NCBI GenBank assembly: GCA_022827835.1
Contig: JAJEIO010000032.1
Coordinates: 181,748 to 245,747 of the forward strand
Direction: 5' to 3'
DNA: 64,000 bases
Origin: Candidatus Latescibacterota bacterium
Lineage (GTDB): Bacteria > Latescibacterota > UBA2968 > UBA8231
Part shown: positions 31,291 to 42,081 of the stretch, one piece after another
How positions within the stretch are numbered: position 1 is the first letter of the stretch
How the letters are laid out: each line of letters begins with the position of its first letter
Translations under genes and position numbers: made by a program
The notes under the pieces: generated by a model
Told to the model about the DNA's origin: nothing
The model's database searches: none
Seen by the model: only the letters and a program-made list of their open reading frames with translations

Positions 31291-32097
31291 CTACTGCAAC
31301 CTGCGGTTGGTCGGGGTCCTTAAAGAATGGGTCTCGATATCCCAGTCGCCATCGAAGATAGTCACGGCGTCACCAGCGGCTGCTCCCGCGTCGGAGGCGA
31401 GATCGATGAGCTTGGCGGCCGAATCCTCGGGTGGCGACAGGCCGGGGCGCGATTCTCGCTCTGCTTCGTCGGCGGAGTGGCCTGCTTTTTCTGCCATCTC
31501 GCGGATAGCGCCCAGCTTCATGTTCGTTGCCATCTCTCCCGGAGATACGGCGTGGATGCGGATGTTCAGGGGACGGAGCTGTTCACGGGCCACTAGGACC
31601 AGCCCGCGGACGCCCCCTTTGCTCGATCCGTACGGAAGGGAGGCACTGCCGCCTAACACGCCAGCACCGGATATGACGAGCAGAACCACGCCTCCACCCG
31701 CCTTCTGCAGCAGGGGAACGGCGTACTTCAACAGCAGAAAGCTACCGGTGAGGTTGACGTCGATGACTCGCCGCCAAGATTCTTCGGAATATTCGTCGAT
31801 GCGCGTTCCCGCATCGACGAGGATGGCCGCTGGATTGATCAGGATGTCGAGGTGGCCGAAGTGTTCACCGACGGTGTCCATCAAGCGGCGAACGTCTGCG
31901 GACTGGCTCAGGTCTGTGTGCACGAAGTGAGCTGTACCGCCTTCGGCGGAGATTAGTTTGGCCGTCGCTTCGCCGCCAGCCTCGTCGATGTCGGCGAGGA
32001 CGAGCCGCGCTCCTTCACGAGCCGCGCCGATGGCAGTGGCGCGGCCTAGGCCGGTCGCGGCACCGGTGATGACCGCTACCTTGTTTGCGAGTTTCAC
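31291..32097 (-). CDS. Short-chain dehydrogenase/reductase
   Basis: A 268-residue classical SDR. The NAD(P)-binding TGAATGLGRA is at ~11-20, ADIDEAGG follows with an Asp that favours NAD, and the active-site Tyr and Lys are in YGSSKGG. Two features are unusual: the NNAG motif is replaced by NPAA, and the catalytic Ser region reads VISGAGVLGG. The tail after ~220 is longer than usual and ends in DWDIETHSL. It probably forms a unit with the PhyH gene downstream and fumarase upstream (21 nt away). Confidence 0.87.
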   Translation of the reverse strand: MKLANKVAVITGAATGLGRATAIGAAREGARLVLADIDEAGGEATAKLISAEGGTAHFVHTDLSQSADVRRLMDTVGEHFGHLDILINPAAILVDAGTRIDEYSEESWRRVIDVNLTGSFLLLKYAVPLLQKAGGGVVLLVISGAGVLGGSASLPYGSSKGGVRGLVLVAREQLRPLNIRIHAVSPGEMATNMKLGAIREMAEKAGHSADEAERESRPGLSPPEDSAAKLIDLASDAGAAAGDAVTIFDGDWDIETHSLRTPTNRRLQ

Positions 32098-32118
32098 GCT
32101 TGATCCTGAGCGATTGGC

Positions 32119-33744
<1,626 letters not shown>

Positions 33745-33756
33745 TGGAGTCCTTAG

Positions 33757-34314
33757 TTAGGGGTCAATAGTAAGGTGCTTGACCTGTCCCCAACTTTTGC
33801 TTTCGACGGCTGTTGGCAGCGATGAGGGTAGGTCAAAGTAACTTAGCGGCGAGCGATAGAGCGCGCCGTCGCGTTCGACGGTGGCGGAGATGGCCCAGTC
33901 GGTTAGTTCGGTTAGTACTAAAGCGAGGGGGGAGACAATGACAGTGCCTTTCTCGGCGTTTGCTATCGCGTCGGCTTTCACGCTCGCCCAAGGAATAAAT
34001 TCGCTAGCTGGTTCTTCGAGTGTCACCACGTAGCCGTTTTCGTCTAGGCCGCGAGAGACCGGGTTTTCTCGCCAAATCCGATAGTATGCGACATCCGGCA
34101 CGAGGCTAAACTCGAATTGCAAGTCAGTCACCTCACCCTCGTCATTCAGATAGAATCGCACGCCGAGGATTTCGGGTGAACTAATCGCGGCGTCTTCTGT
34201 CTCGACGGGGCCTTCCCAAGGTGTAGTGAGCGGGGTGACAGTTTTGACTTCGCTGTCGGTCCAAGCTGTGGAAACTGCGAGGACAGAGAGGATAATAGGG
34301 GCGAGTGCGAACAT
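33757..34314 (-). CDS. Small secreted protein with SWGxxK C-terminal tail
   Basis: A 185-residue protein with a signal peptide at residues 1-18. The mature part is mainly beta: ILGVRFYLNDEGEVTDLQFEFS, VAYYRIWRENP and WAISATVERDGALYRSPLSYF; it may be a single FN3-like or Ig-like domain. The C-terminus TAVESKSWGQVKHLTIDP shares the TAVE-x-x-SWG-x-x-K pattern with the otherwise unrelated exported protein at 50082-50993. An AAGGAGG ribosome binding site precedes the start. Function unknown. Confidence 0.68.
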   Translation of the reverse strand: MFALAPIILSVLAVSTAWTDSEVKTVTPLTTPWEGPVETEDAAISSPEILGVRFYLNDEGEVTDLQFEFSLVPDVAYYRIWRENPVSRGLDENGYVVTLEEPASEFIPWASVKADAIANAEKGTVIVSPLALVLTELTDWAISATVERDGALYRSPLSYFDLPSSLPTAVESKSWGQVKHLTIDP

Positions 34315-34390
34315 TGCGAGCCTCCTTGAAGGAAAACCTCCGTTGGGATGCAGTTAGCATAGAATATATTACAAAAGCGCACTTGGGGCA

Positions 34391-34455
34391 GCAGTTGTTG
34401 TCTGCGGCTTCTAGGTCGTCGAGGATGCGGCGCGGTTGGCTAGATGGCCGGGCGT
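34391..34455 (-). pseudogene. Degraded fragment of the class I fumarase gene
   Basis: These 65 bp match 33499-33572 inside the fumarase gene in the same orientation: shared blocks include GTTGT, GGCTTCT, GGTCGTCGAG and TGGCCGGG, with about one substitution in five or six bases and a one-base deletion. It corresponds to the [14 protein letters not shown] region of the protein and no longer encodes anything. It lies outside the fumarase gene across the small secreted protein, so it is a relic of a duplication. The rest of 34315-34586 holds only a candidate promoter. Confidence 0.65.
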
Positions 34456-34493
34456 AAAAAAAGGCAATCGGATACGCATGGTAAAAAGAAAAA

Positions 34494-34520
34494 TTGACAC
34501 GGGAATAGGGATTTTACATT
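34494..34520 (+). promoter_or_regulatory. Candidate promoter of the surface-protein operon
   Basis: A consensus TTGACA (34494-34499) is followed by TACATT (34515-34520), 15 bp apart, in an AT-rich stretch 67 bp before the PPIase start. The spacing is short for sigma-70, so the -10 assignment is tentative. It is the only good candidate upstream of the seven-gene operon. Confidence 0.35.
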
Positions 34521-34586
34521 TAGTTAGACAATTATTGGCCAGTTGTTTAGGACTTTCACCGCCGCCGCGAGCAGGCTTTATCACCG

Positions 34587-36218
34587 ATGAAAAGATTCCT
34601 GCTGCTCACATCGGGTTTTTGTACCGCCGCGCTATTGCTCGCGGGGTGCGGCAAAGACGATCCGGTACTCGCTCGGGTCGGCGATGTGGATATCCGAGCT
34701 AGTGCATATCAGCGTTTTGTCGAGCGCCTACCCGCTAGTCTGCAGAGCGATCAGGAGGGACGGGCGGGCGATTTGGAGCACCTGCAGTCAATGGTCGATC
34801 GGGAACTGCTCTTCCGCGAAGCTCGGGCCAAGGGGATAGATTCGAGCGCGGCTGTAAAAGGGCAGGTCGAACGGTTAGCGAGGAACCGCTTGGTCAATAC
34901 CTATCAGGTGAGGGTAGTAGCACCGAGGGTAAAAGTGGAGGCGGCACAGGTAGAACGCGCTTTTCTCGACCGGGGTTTTGACCGGGAGCGGCTACTCAGT
35001 CGCATTGTGGTGGAGAGCTTAGAGGAGCGCGACCAAGTGCTGAGCGAATTGCGGGAAGGTAGGGCCTTTGCCGAGCTGGCGCAGCGCTTCGCCGACAACG
35101 ATCCAGTGGCCGAGGAAGACGGGGTAGTAGGGTGGATCGGGCTGCCCCATTTGGACTGGTACAAAGTGCCGAGAGCGGCTTTTTACTCCCTGTCAAAGGG
35201 ACAGGTGGCCCGACCAGTACGCCTGCCGGGAGCGTGGCAGATCTACCGTTTTGCAGAAGACCGAAAGTCCGAGTTGACCGACTACTCGGAAGGTATCCAT
35301 CGCCTCCTAGAAAGCGAGGCTTGGCAAGCGGAACTAGAGCGCGAGTTTGAGATCTTGACCCAGCGTTATGGATTGCGCCTGCACGCCGAAGGTCTGGAAC
35401 GGCTGCGGCAAGGCCCGATTCGGAATATCGTCTTGGCACCGGATGAAGCGGTCCAGACTCTATACAGTTTTTCAGAGGGGGAAGTTGCGCTAGGGGAGTG
35501 TTTGACCGATCTCAAAGAAGCGGGGGTCAGCGGGGAATTGCCGGGTGGCCAGCAAGGAGTCGATCTCTTAGAGGACTTGATAGTGCGGTCTAGACTCTTT
35601 GCCGCAGCCGCCCGGGCTAAGGGCTGGGAGCGGGAGCCGGAGTTTGCGGAGTGGCTGACGCGCAAGCGGGAATGGTTGATTCTGCGGACCTTGGTGCGGA
35701 CGCAGACGGCTTTACAGGAGCCGATCTCCGAGGCACAGAGTCGGGCTTATTACCAAGCTAACGCAAATAAATTCCGCAGCCCAGCGGAGGTGGAAATCCG
35801 CGAGGTTCTAATGGCGACGGAAGCGCAAGCTCAAGTCCTGCGGGAGGAGATCGAACAGGGCGTTGAGATGTCTGCACTGCTGAACAAACCGGGCGTCGGC
35901 TCGCACGCGGGGCCGGGTAAAGAGGGAAAAATGACCTTGCGCCACCTCTTCCGATCCCGCTATCCACAACTAGTTGCCGCTGCATTTGCCGCTGAGGAAG
36001 GCGAGCTAGTAGGGCCGGTGGAGACGCACGACGGCTTTGCGGTTTTTCGGGTTTTGGGCCGAAAGGGGGGGCAGGTTCTGCCTTTTGAACGGGTGCGGAA
36101 AAGGGTGGAGGCCCTGCTGAGACAGCGCCGTGAGCAAGAGGGTATTGTCGAACTAATCGGAGCCTTGCGGGCCAAAGGCAAAACTCAGGTAGTGTTTTTT
36201 ACCGACCGCCTGCAATGA
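34587..36218 (+). CDS. Peptidyl-prolyl isomerase lipoprotein (SurA/PpiC-like)
   Basis: A 543-residue lipoprotein. The signal peptide ends in the lipobox LLAGC (Cys ~21). A SurA-like N-terminal helical domain follows (VGDVDIRASAYQRFVERLP). A first parvulin-like domain spans ~135-230 (LREGRAFAELAQRFADND then GVVGWIGLPH) and a second, more divergent one ~400-490 (EIREVLMATEAQAQVL to GPVETHDGFAVFRVLG). It would fold or chaperone exported proteins at the cell envelope. As first gene of an operon of large exported proteins (24 nt to the next gene) it is probably their dedicated chaperone; that is inferred. Confidence 0.85.
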   Translation: MKRFLLLTSGFCTAALLLAGCGKDDPVLARVGDVDIRASAYQRFVERLPASLQSDQEGRAGDLEHLQSMVDRELLFREARAKGIDSSAAVKGQVERLARNRLVNTYQVRVVAPRVKVEAAQVERAFLDRGFDRERLLSRIVVESLEERDQVLSELREGRAFAELAQRFADNDPVAEEDGVVGWIGLPHLDWYKVPRAAFYSLSKGQVARPVRLPGAWQIYRFAEDRKSELTDYSEGIHRLLESEAWQAELEREFEILTQRYGLRLHAEGLERLRQGPIRNIVLAPDEAVQTLYSFSEGEVALGECLTDLKEAGVSGELPGGQQGVDLLEDLIVRSRLFAAAARAKGWEREPEFAEWLTRKREWLILRTLVRTQTALQEPISEAQSRAYYQANANKFRSPAEVEIREVLMATEAQAQVLREEIEQGVEMSALLNKPGVGSHAGPGKEGKMTLRHLFRSRYPQLVAAAFAAEEGELVGPVETHDGFAVFRVLGRKGGQVLPFERVRKRVEALLRQRREQEGIVELIGALRAKGKTQVVFFTDRLQ

Positions 36219-36242
36219 GCGGCAACGGAAGGAAAATCCGTT

Positions 36243-39200
36243 ATGAAAGCGAGCCGCAAATTCAGTAAGGGGATTACGTACGCAGCAGTCTGGCTGGCCG
36301 GAACTTGCGCTCCTAGTCCGGTCAATGCCCAGCAAGGATACGACATTATCGGCGATCAAGTCGTCGTCAAAGGCGAGCGGCACTGGGTCAACTGGAAGCG
36401 GCCCGGCCATTTGACCGCTATAGATGCTTCCGGGGCCGTGCGGCCCCGCGAGCTGCGCCAAGTCTACAACCTGTTGGACGACAGGAGCTTTGAGCGCCCG
36501 GTAGAGATCGACAAAAAAGCTCCGCGGATTGCAACCGTCGACAGTACCCTGCGCTTAGATGTGCTGGGTAACCCCCTGCAAGACGTCAGCAAAAATTTCA
36601 TCTACGACTACATAGTGCGGCCGGGCGTTAGCCGGGTGGGCTCCAACCCGCACTTGGCTCCCAACATTCTCGACGACGATCCGACCACATTCTGGGAACC
36701 GAATCCAGACGATCCAATCGGCGACTGGTGGATCGAGGTACACCTCGGGAGAGTGGTGCCGCTGGAGCGGCTCAGGCTGCAATTCGTCGACGAGCAACTG
36801 GGCGACCCCTTCCTCAAGTTCCTGCTATTCTTCGAGAAAAAACAGTTGCCCTTGGTGCGGGACGACAGCAAGCTCAGATTTTCGATTTTCGCGCCTTTTG
36901 ACGGGGTCAACAAAGACCAGCGGATCTTCGCGTTCGACAGCGAGCGCACCAGTGGCTTGTTGCCTGCCGATGTGTCCGGCCTTATGGCGAAGCGGCTGTC
37001 CATGGGCAATGCCGATCCCAACTGGACGGGCCGGCTGGTAGAGGTCATCCGCATCACCATAACGGACACCCGCGGGGCCCGAAGCGAGCAAATAACCCAA
37101 GAGGCGTGGGAAGCGCTGCCCGAGGGGGAGCGCGGCGATGTGGTGTACTTTGTGCGCGATGTGGCCGGACGGGAGGAACCCGTGGACGAGGCCACCTACG
37201 AGGTCCTGGGGCCGGATCGACAAGGGCGGAGGGTCTATTATCGGCGGGAACTGCCGCGCTTGGCCGAAGTGGACGCTTGGGGCTGGGGAGATAATATCGC
37301 GCTGGGCATGCTCGAAACGGGTGGTGGGATCGAGCACACCATCGCCGCTTCGGGCGGCACGGGCAAGGCCTTTGACGGGCAAGTGTCATCCTTCTATCGC
37401 CACACCTATTTCCTCGAGGAGGTTCCCGACGACAACATCCTGATCGCCGATGTAGGGGGCACTGTGTGGATGGACCAAATGCGGATCCTCTCCGAAGGCT
37501 ACGTCCATGCCCCGACAGTGCGGGGCTATACCATGCGGGGCTCGTCGGGAATTCGAGACGCCCAAGGTCGGCTCAAATGGCAACTCATTAGTCCGAAACA
37601 GCGCGACAAAAACATCGATGAGGGGTATTACTCGTTGCTCAACGACGTGCAGAGTCCACCTATAAAGCTGCGATTTTTTGAATTTATCACCCTCAAGAAC
37701 CAACCACCCGGCAACACGGGCACGCAGGGTTTCTACAACCCCGGTATTGGGGAGTTCATGATCTTCTCCAAAGGATCGCCGGCCGAGGTAGTGCTCGAAT
37801 CCGATGCGATCGAGTTGCCCGGATTGGTGGTGCTGGGGTCCGTGCGCTGGGAGGCCGAGTTGCCGCCCGGTACCGATGTGGAGATCCGCACGCGCACCGG
37901 GGATCAACTGCTGCAGCACATCCGCTACTTTGACAGTGGCGGCGGCGAGGTCACGGCGGACAAGCACAAAAAGCTGCCGGGCTTTCGCGCAGGACCTGTT
38001 GACACCTCCTTCGTAATCGGGCCGGATTGGACCCCTTGGAGTCAGCGCTACTTGCATTCGGGTGCCCGGGTGACGTCTCCGAGTCTGCGCAAATTCATGC
38101 AGCTCCAGGCAAAACTAGTCAGCAATGACCGCAACGTCGCTCCCCTGCTCCGCAGGATTGAAGTCGATATGTACCGTCCAGTTCTGCAAAATCTGCTGGC
38201 CGAAGTCTGGCCCGAGGAGACGAGCGTGGGTCAAGTAGATACCTTTGAGGTCTATCTCCAGCCGACTTTGCTGGAAGAACCCCGCTCGGAGCGGAGTCCT
38301 GGTTACGACGAGGTGCTGTTGAGTTCGGAACCGAATCTCGACATGCGTTTGCTGGATGTGGCTCTGGGAACAGAAGAGGAATTCGCCCGCGGACAGCCGC
38401 TGCAGTTGTTCGCGGTAGAGCAAGAGGAGGCCGCCGCTAGTGCCGATGATGCAGCACTGCAGCTCCTGCGCAGTCAGGGGGATTCGCTACAGGTGCGTTT
38501 TTCCCAAGTGAAGCGCGGCGAGTCCACAGACGTTCTGCCGCATCGCTACTATCGGTTACTAAGCGATGGAGACGAGGTGCCGACGCGATCAGACGGCCAA
38601 TTGCTCGACTTGCTTTCCTACGAGCGGCTCGACGAAGAGTTGCAGGGAGCGATCCGCTATTTCCGCACAACGGACCGCGACGGTGCGCAGTTGGAAGAGG
38701 TGGACGCAGCGACCTATGAAGCCTTAGAAGAGGGCGAACGGGGTCCGGTGCGCTATTTTCGCAAGGTGACAGGCGTGGGCAACCAGTCGCTCTTCGATTC
38801 GCTGGGCGATACGCTGAGCGCGGCCCAGTACAATCGACTTGGGGCGGCAAAGGGATGGGTCTTGGGCCGCGGCCGCTTGGTGCGCCTGCGCTTTGCCGCG
38901 GCGGTCTTTTTGCACGGAACCAAACTCAAGACCGCGATGCGCAACAGCGCCATTGAGGGACCTTGGCAGGAAAGTGACCCCGGCGACGTCACCCAGCTAC
39001 GGCCCGGCCACGGCTTGGTGATCGGGGCGCTTGGTGCTGGCGACGTAGTGGACGATTTGCAGGTGACTCCCAACCCATTCACCCCCAACGGCGACGGCAT
39101 CAACGACGTGGCGGAAGTCGGTTTTTCGCTTTTCAAAGTGTATGAAGCTCGGTCGCTCAAGCTGCGCATCTTTCGCCTAGACGGGACGCGGGTGCGCACA

Positions 39201-39368
39201 GTGGCCATGAGGGCCTTGGGGGGGAGACAGAACTTTGCTTGGGACGGAAGGGACGACAACGGCGCGCTGGTGCCTCCGGGACTCTACTTAGTTCAGATAG
39301 AGGTTGATGCGGATCAGGCTGAGGCAGCGGGGCAAAAGCGGTCGCGTCTGATTGCAGTGGTGTATTAG
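36243..39368 (+). CDS. Large exported protein with discoidin-like, repeat and FlgD-like C-terminal domains
   Basis: A 1041-residue protein with a signal peptide (cleavage after PSPVNAQ, ~30). A discoidin-like region lies at ~130-190 (LDDDPTTFWEPNPDDPIGDW, WIEVHLGRVVPLERLRLQF). Two blocks, ~283-340 and ~785-850, hold an unusual repeat with the pattern TYE-x-L-(x)6-G-x-x-x-YFR. A second beta-rich region lies between. The C-terminal ~100 residues are a FlgD/CHU_C-like domain: NPFTPNGDGINDVAEVGFS, then FAWDGRDDNGALVPPGLYLV, ending LIAVVY. Similar C-terminal domains serve as secretion/anchoring signals in type IX systems; here no Por/Gld gene is seen. Second gene of the operon. Confidence 0.75.
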   Translation: MKASRKFSKGITYAAVWLAGTCAPSPVNAQQGYDIIGDQVVVKGERHWVNWKRPGHLTAIDASGAVRPRELRQVYNLLDDRSFERPVEIDKKAPRIATVDSTLRLDVLGNPLQDVSKNFIYDYIVRPGVSRVGSNPHLAPNILDDDPTTFWEPNPDDPIGDWWIEVHLGRVVPLERLRLQFVDEQLGDPFLKFLLFFEKKQLPLVRDDSKLRFSIFAPFDGVNKDQRIFAFDSERTSGLLPADVSGLMAKRLSMGNADPNWTGRLVEVIRITITDTRGARSEQITQEAWEALPEGERGDVVYFVRDVAGREEPVDEATYEVLGPDRQGRRVYYRRELPRLAEVDAWGWGDNIALGMLETGGGIEHTIAASGGTGKAFDGQVSSFYRHTYFLEEVPDDNILIADVGGTVWMDQMRILSEGYVHAPTVRGYTMRGSSGIRDAQGRLKWQLISPKQRDKNIDEGYYSLLNDVQSPPIKLRFFEFITLKNQPPGNTGTQGFYNPGIGEFMIFSKGSPAEVVLESDAIELPGLVVLGSVRWEAELPPGTDVEIRTRTGDQLLQHIRYFDSGGGEVTADKHKKLPGFRAGPVDTSFVIGPDWTPWSQRYLHSGARVTSPSLRKFMQLQAKLVSNDRNVAPLLRRIEVDMYRPVLQNLLAEVWPEETSVGQVDTFEVYLQPTLLEEPRSERSPGYDEVLLSSEPNLDMRLLDVALGTEEEFARGQPLQLFAVEQEEAAASADDAALQLLRSQGDSLQVRFSQVKRGESTDVLPHRYYRLLSDGDEVPTRSDGQLLDLLSYERLDEELQGAIRYFRTTDRDGAQLEEVDAATYEALEEGERGPVRYFRKVTGVGNQSLFDSLGDTLSAAQYNRLGAAKGWVLGRGRLVRLRFAAAVFLHGTKLKTAMRNSAIEGPWQESDPGDVTQLRPGHGLVIGALGAGDVVDDLQVTPNPFTPNGDGINDVAEVGFSLFKVYEARSLKLRIFRLDGTRVRTVAMRALGGRQNFAWDGRDDNGALVPPGLYLVQIEVDADQAEAAGQKRSRLIAVVY

Positions 39369-39411
39369 AAGAGAGGTCCGACGGCTGTACCCTTGGCGAA
39401 ATGGGGATGCT

Positions 39412-42069
39412 GTGAGAGCCAAATTTTCGACCCTGTGCTTGTTGCTTGGCACCTTGGCCGGGATGGCCGAGGCGCAGATGGACTATGGCATGCGCTTGGG
39501 ACTCAGGCAGGGTGCTGAGACCAGCTTTCGGCCCCAGGGGCCTGGGGTGATGCTGGACGCCTTAGACCCGGCGGTGCGGCGCTGGTATGTACCGCAGGAG
39601 CTCTACAACGAGTATGGCTGGCGCCAATGGGAGTACACCAACTACGCCCGCGATCACTTTGAGCGCTACGTCAATACGGCCTTGGAGGGGGATTACTTCT
39701 ACGATATCTACGGGAATTTTGTCACTCGCGGTTGGCTGATCTTCAACAACACGCAAACCCGGCCGCAACAATTTGGCAATACCCTGTTCAAGTCGGAGCG
39801 TTTCCGGCAGTGGTTCTCAGAGGTGGTGGTGGCTGGCGATCAGAAAGGGGAGTACGCCTACGCGCTGACCTTGAGCAGCCAGTTGCGCACCACCCTGACG
39901 CCGATGACCTTCTCCAAACCGCGGATGGACGGGGTGCAATTTGATCTAGCCACCGATCGCTACGAGACGACACTAATCTATTCGCGCATCAGCAGCCCGG
40001 GTGGGGGGGAGACTGGCGGCCAGGAAGTGCTGCGCACCAACAACACTACTCTGGTCGCCGGACGCTTTGTCGGCCAAATCGGCGAATACGCCCGGCTGGG
40101 CTTCAACTTGGCCAATTCGCATCAGTCGAATACGCTGACGGATCGGCTGGCCGGAAACCCGTTCTCCGGCCTGCTGACCGTGGGGCAGAACCGGACGATC
40201 GATCTGGTGCAAATTGTGCTGCGCGACGATTCGCCCGAAGACGAAGTCGGCGGGGCTGCTTTCTTCCCGGCCGGTTCCGACGTGGTCATCACCTACAGCG
40301 ACGGTCGCAAGGAGCGGGGCAAGGACATTGGCTTTGAGCCCGTGGTGGAAGGCGGTTTTGTGGAGAAGGGCTTTATCGCGGCCAAGGGCGTTGAGGAGAT
40401 CCGCCTGCTCTACGATTTTGACAGCCTCGACTTCATCGAGCGGGCCAGCGCTGCCAAGGATTCCATTGTCAACGTGGAATTCGAACTAGTAGTCGGCAAC
40501 GACTACCAGATCTGGATGACTTCGAACAACCAGACCAACCGGCAGGGAGAGTTGGTGTTGCTCTTGGTCGACCAAGCTAGGGGCAATATCAAGGACGCGA
40601 CCAATTTGCGCACGATTCGCTTTGCCTACGGTCTGCCCACGGCTACGCACATTTTTGGGGGAACCCTGGAGTTAATCGATGTGGTAGGGTTTGACTTGTA
40701 CGCCGAGTACGATCTGAACTGGAACTACCGCAAGTACCCCAACGCCTTTGCAGAGACGCACCGGACCTCGTCGGGGGTCGAGGGACGGCGCTATGCACCA
40801 GCGTGGATGGTGAACGTGGCCAAGCGCGCCCACCCGTTTTTCATGTTTGGCGAGGCCTACAGCATGGACCCCCTCTACAATACCAGCACTTTTGTCACCT
40901 TGGGAACGGGCGAGATCAACTACGAGAGCGAGCGCGAGGGCATCGTCGAACTGGTCGAGGACAATGACGACCAAGATCGCTTTCCCGACACGGTTCGGTC
41001 CGACTGGCAGGCGGGCGACCCTCAGGTCTTCCCGGGCTGGGACCAAAACAACGACTTTGTGCCCGACTTCAATCAGAACGACAACTTGGTCAAGACCAAT
41101 ATCATCCCCGACTACGAAGAGCCCTTTCTGCGCTTTGGCGTCGATCGGCCAGAGTTTTTGTTCGGAGTAGATATGAACAACAATTTCTGGGTCGATCAGT
41201 ACGAAAACGACGAAGAGCCCGACTATCCCTACCGCAGAGACCACCGGGGCTACAATGTGTACGGCGGCGTCAATGCGACCCCTAAGTTGCGGCTGACGGC
41301 CGGCGTATTGCGCGAAGACCTGATTTCCTCGGACCAGAAAAACCACAGTGTGTACGCGGCTTTGACCTTTGACGAAGATTCGCCGCGCTTTGGTCGTTTG
41401 CGCGTCTTTGAGATGAGCAAGAAGGTAGAGGACGATATCCCCAATCCACTGCTGCAATGGTCGCCGGACAACACCGTCTTGGGCGGGGTGCTGACCCGGG
41501 TAGATGATCCGCTGCTGGCGCGCGATACCTGGGTCAACCAGCTCTTTGTCGGCCACAGTTTGCAGGGCACCGCGCTGCACTTGATGAGTAAGCTGAACTA
41601 CGTGCACTTCCGCCAACTGATGGGGCAAGCGAAACGGCAGGAGTTGGGGTTGGATGAGACGGATTTCTTCTTCGGGCTGATCAACAAGGCCAGCTACCGC
41701 TACCAACTGGGCCAGTTGGTCCTAGAACCGCGCTGGAAGAGCGAGCTCCGCAAGCAGAGCCGCAGCCTCTTCGACGCGGTCGAGCGCACGAGTCTAATGC
41801 AGCTCTTCTCGACTCTAATGGAGGTGCAGCTCCTACAGGTGACGCGGCTGCAGGCGGGCGTCGAATACGTGGTTTTCAACGACTTCGATATCGACGCCGA
41901 AGATTTCAACTCCCTGACCGTGGGCCTGCAGTTTGCCAATACATCGGCCTACCACGGCTACCAAGTGATGGCCTTGGCGGGTATTGCGCTGGAACGGCGG
42001 GATTTTAAGGAAGCCGAGCCTAGCACTACGAGCCGGTCCTTTGTGACCATTTATGCGGGGCTGGAATAG
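39412..42069 (+). CDS. Large exported protein, paralogue A, with calcium-type acidic segment
   Basis: An 885-residue protein starting at GTG 39412 behind GGGG; a longer frame to 39352 overlaps the upstream gene and would hide the signal peptide (cleavage after GMAEAQ). I do not recognise the family. It starts with DYGMRLGLRQG and RRWYVPQELYNEYGWRQWEY, continues as alternating aromatic/polar strands, and carries near ~500-620 a run of D-x-N/D-x-D motifs (VEDNDDQDRFPD, GWDQNNDFVPD, DMNNNFWVDQYENDEEPD) like calcium-binding repeats. The C-terminal third resembles amphipathic beta strands of an outer-membrane barrel and ends FVTIYAGLE. It is a close paralogue of the protein at 47194-49926. Confidence 0.72.
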   Translation: MRAKFSTLCLLLGTLAGMAEAQMDYGMRLGLRQGAETSFRPQGPGVMLDALDPAVRRWYVPQELYNEYGWRQWEYTNYARDHFERYVNTALEGDYFYDIYGNFVTRGWLIFNNTQTRPQQFGNTLFKSERFRQWFSEVVVAGDQKGEYAYALTLSSQLRTTLTPMTFSKPRMDGVQFDLATDRYETTLIYSRISSPGGGETGGQEVLRTNNTTLVAGRFVGQIGEYARLGFNLANSHQSNTLTDRLAGNPFSGLLTVGQNRTIDLVQIVLRDDSPEDEVGGAAFFPAGSDVVITYSDGRKERGKDIGFEPVVEGGFVEKGFIAAKGVEEIRLLYDFDSLDFIERASAAKDSIVNVEFELVVGNDYQIWMTSNNQTNRQGELVLLLVDQARGNIKDATNLRTIRFAYGLPTATHIFGGTLELIDVVGFDLYAEYDLNWNYRKYPNAFAETHRTSSGVEGRRYAPAWMVNVAKRAHPFFMFGEAYSMDPLYNTSTFVTLGTGEINYESEREGIVELVEDNDDQDRFPDTVRSDWQAGDPQVFPGWDQNNDFVPDFNQNDNLVKTNIIPDYEEPFLRFGVDRPEFLFGVDMNNNFWVDQYENDEEPDYPYRRDHRGYNVYGGVNATPKLRLTAGVLREDLISSDQKNHSVYAALTFDEDSPRFGRLRVFEMSKKVEDDIPNPLLQWSPDNTVLGGVLTRVDDPLLARDTWVNQLFVGHSLQGTALHLMSKLNYVHFRQLMGQAKRQELGLDETDFFFGLINKASYRYQLGQLVLEPRWKSELRKQSRSLFDAVERTSLMQLFSTLMEVQLLQVTRLQAGVEYVVFNDFDIDAEDFNSLTVGLQFANTSAYHGYQVMALAGIALERRDFKEAEPSTTSRSFVTIYAGLE

Positions 42070-42081
42070 GCGGTTGTCAGG

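Noticed and set aside
40672-41706. 344-codon minus-strand frame within the surface protein at 39412
   Set aside because: A matching antisense frame occurs in the paralogue at 48556-49143, which is explained by coding conservation on the plus strand. The product is hydrophobic Val/Ile-rich shadow sequence.
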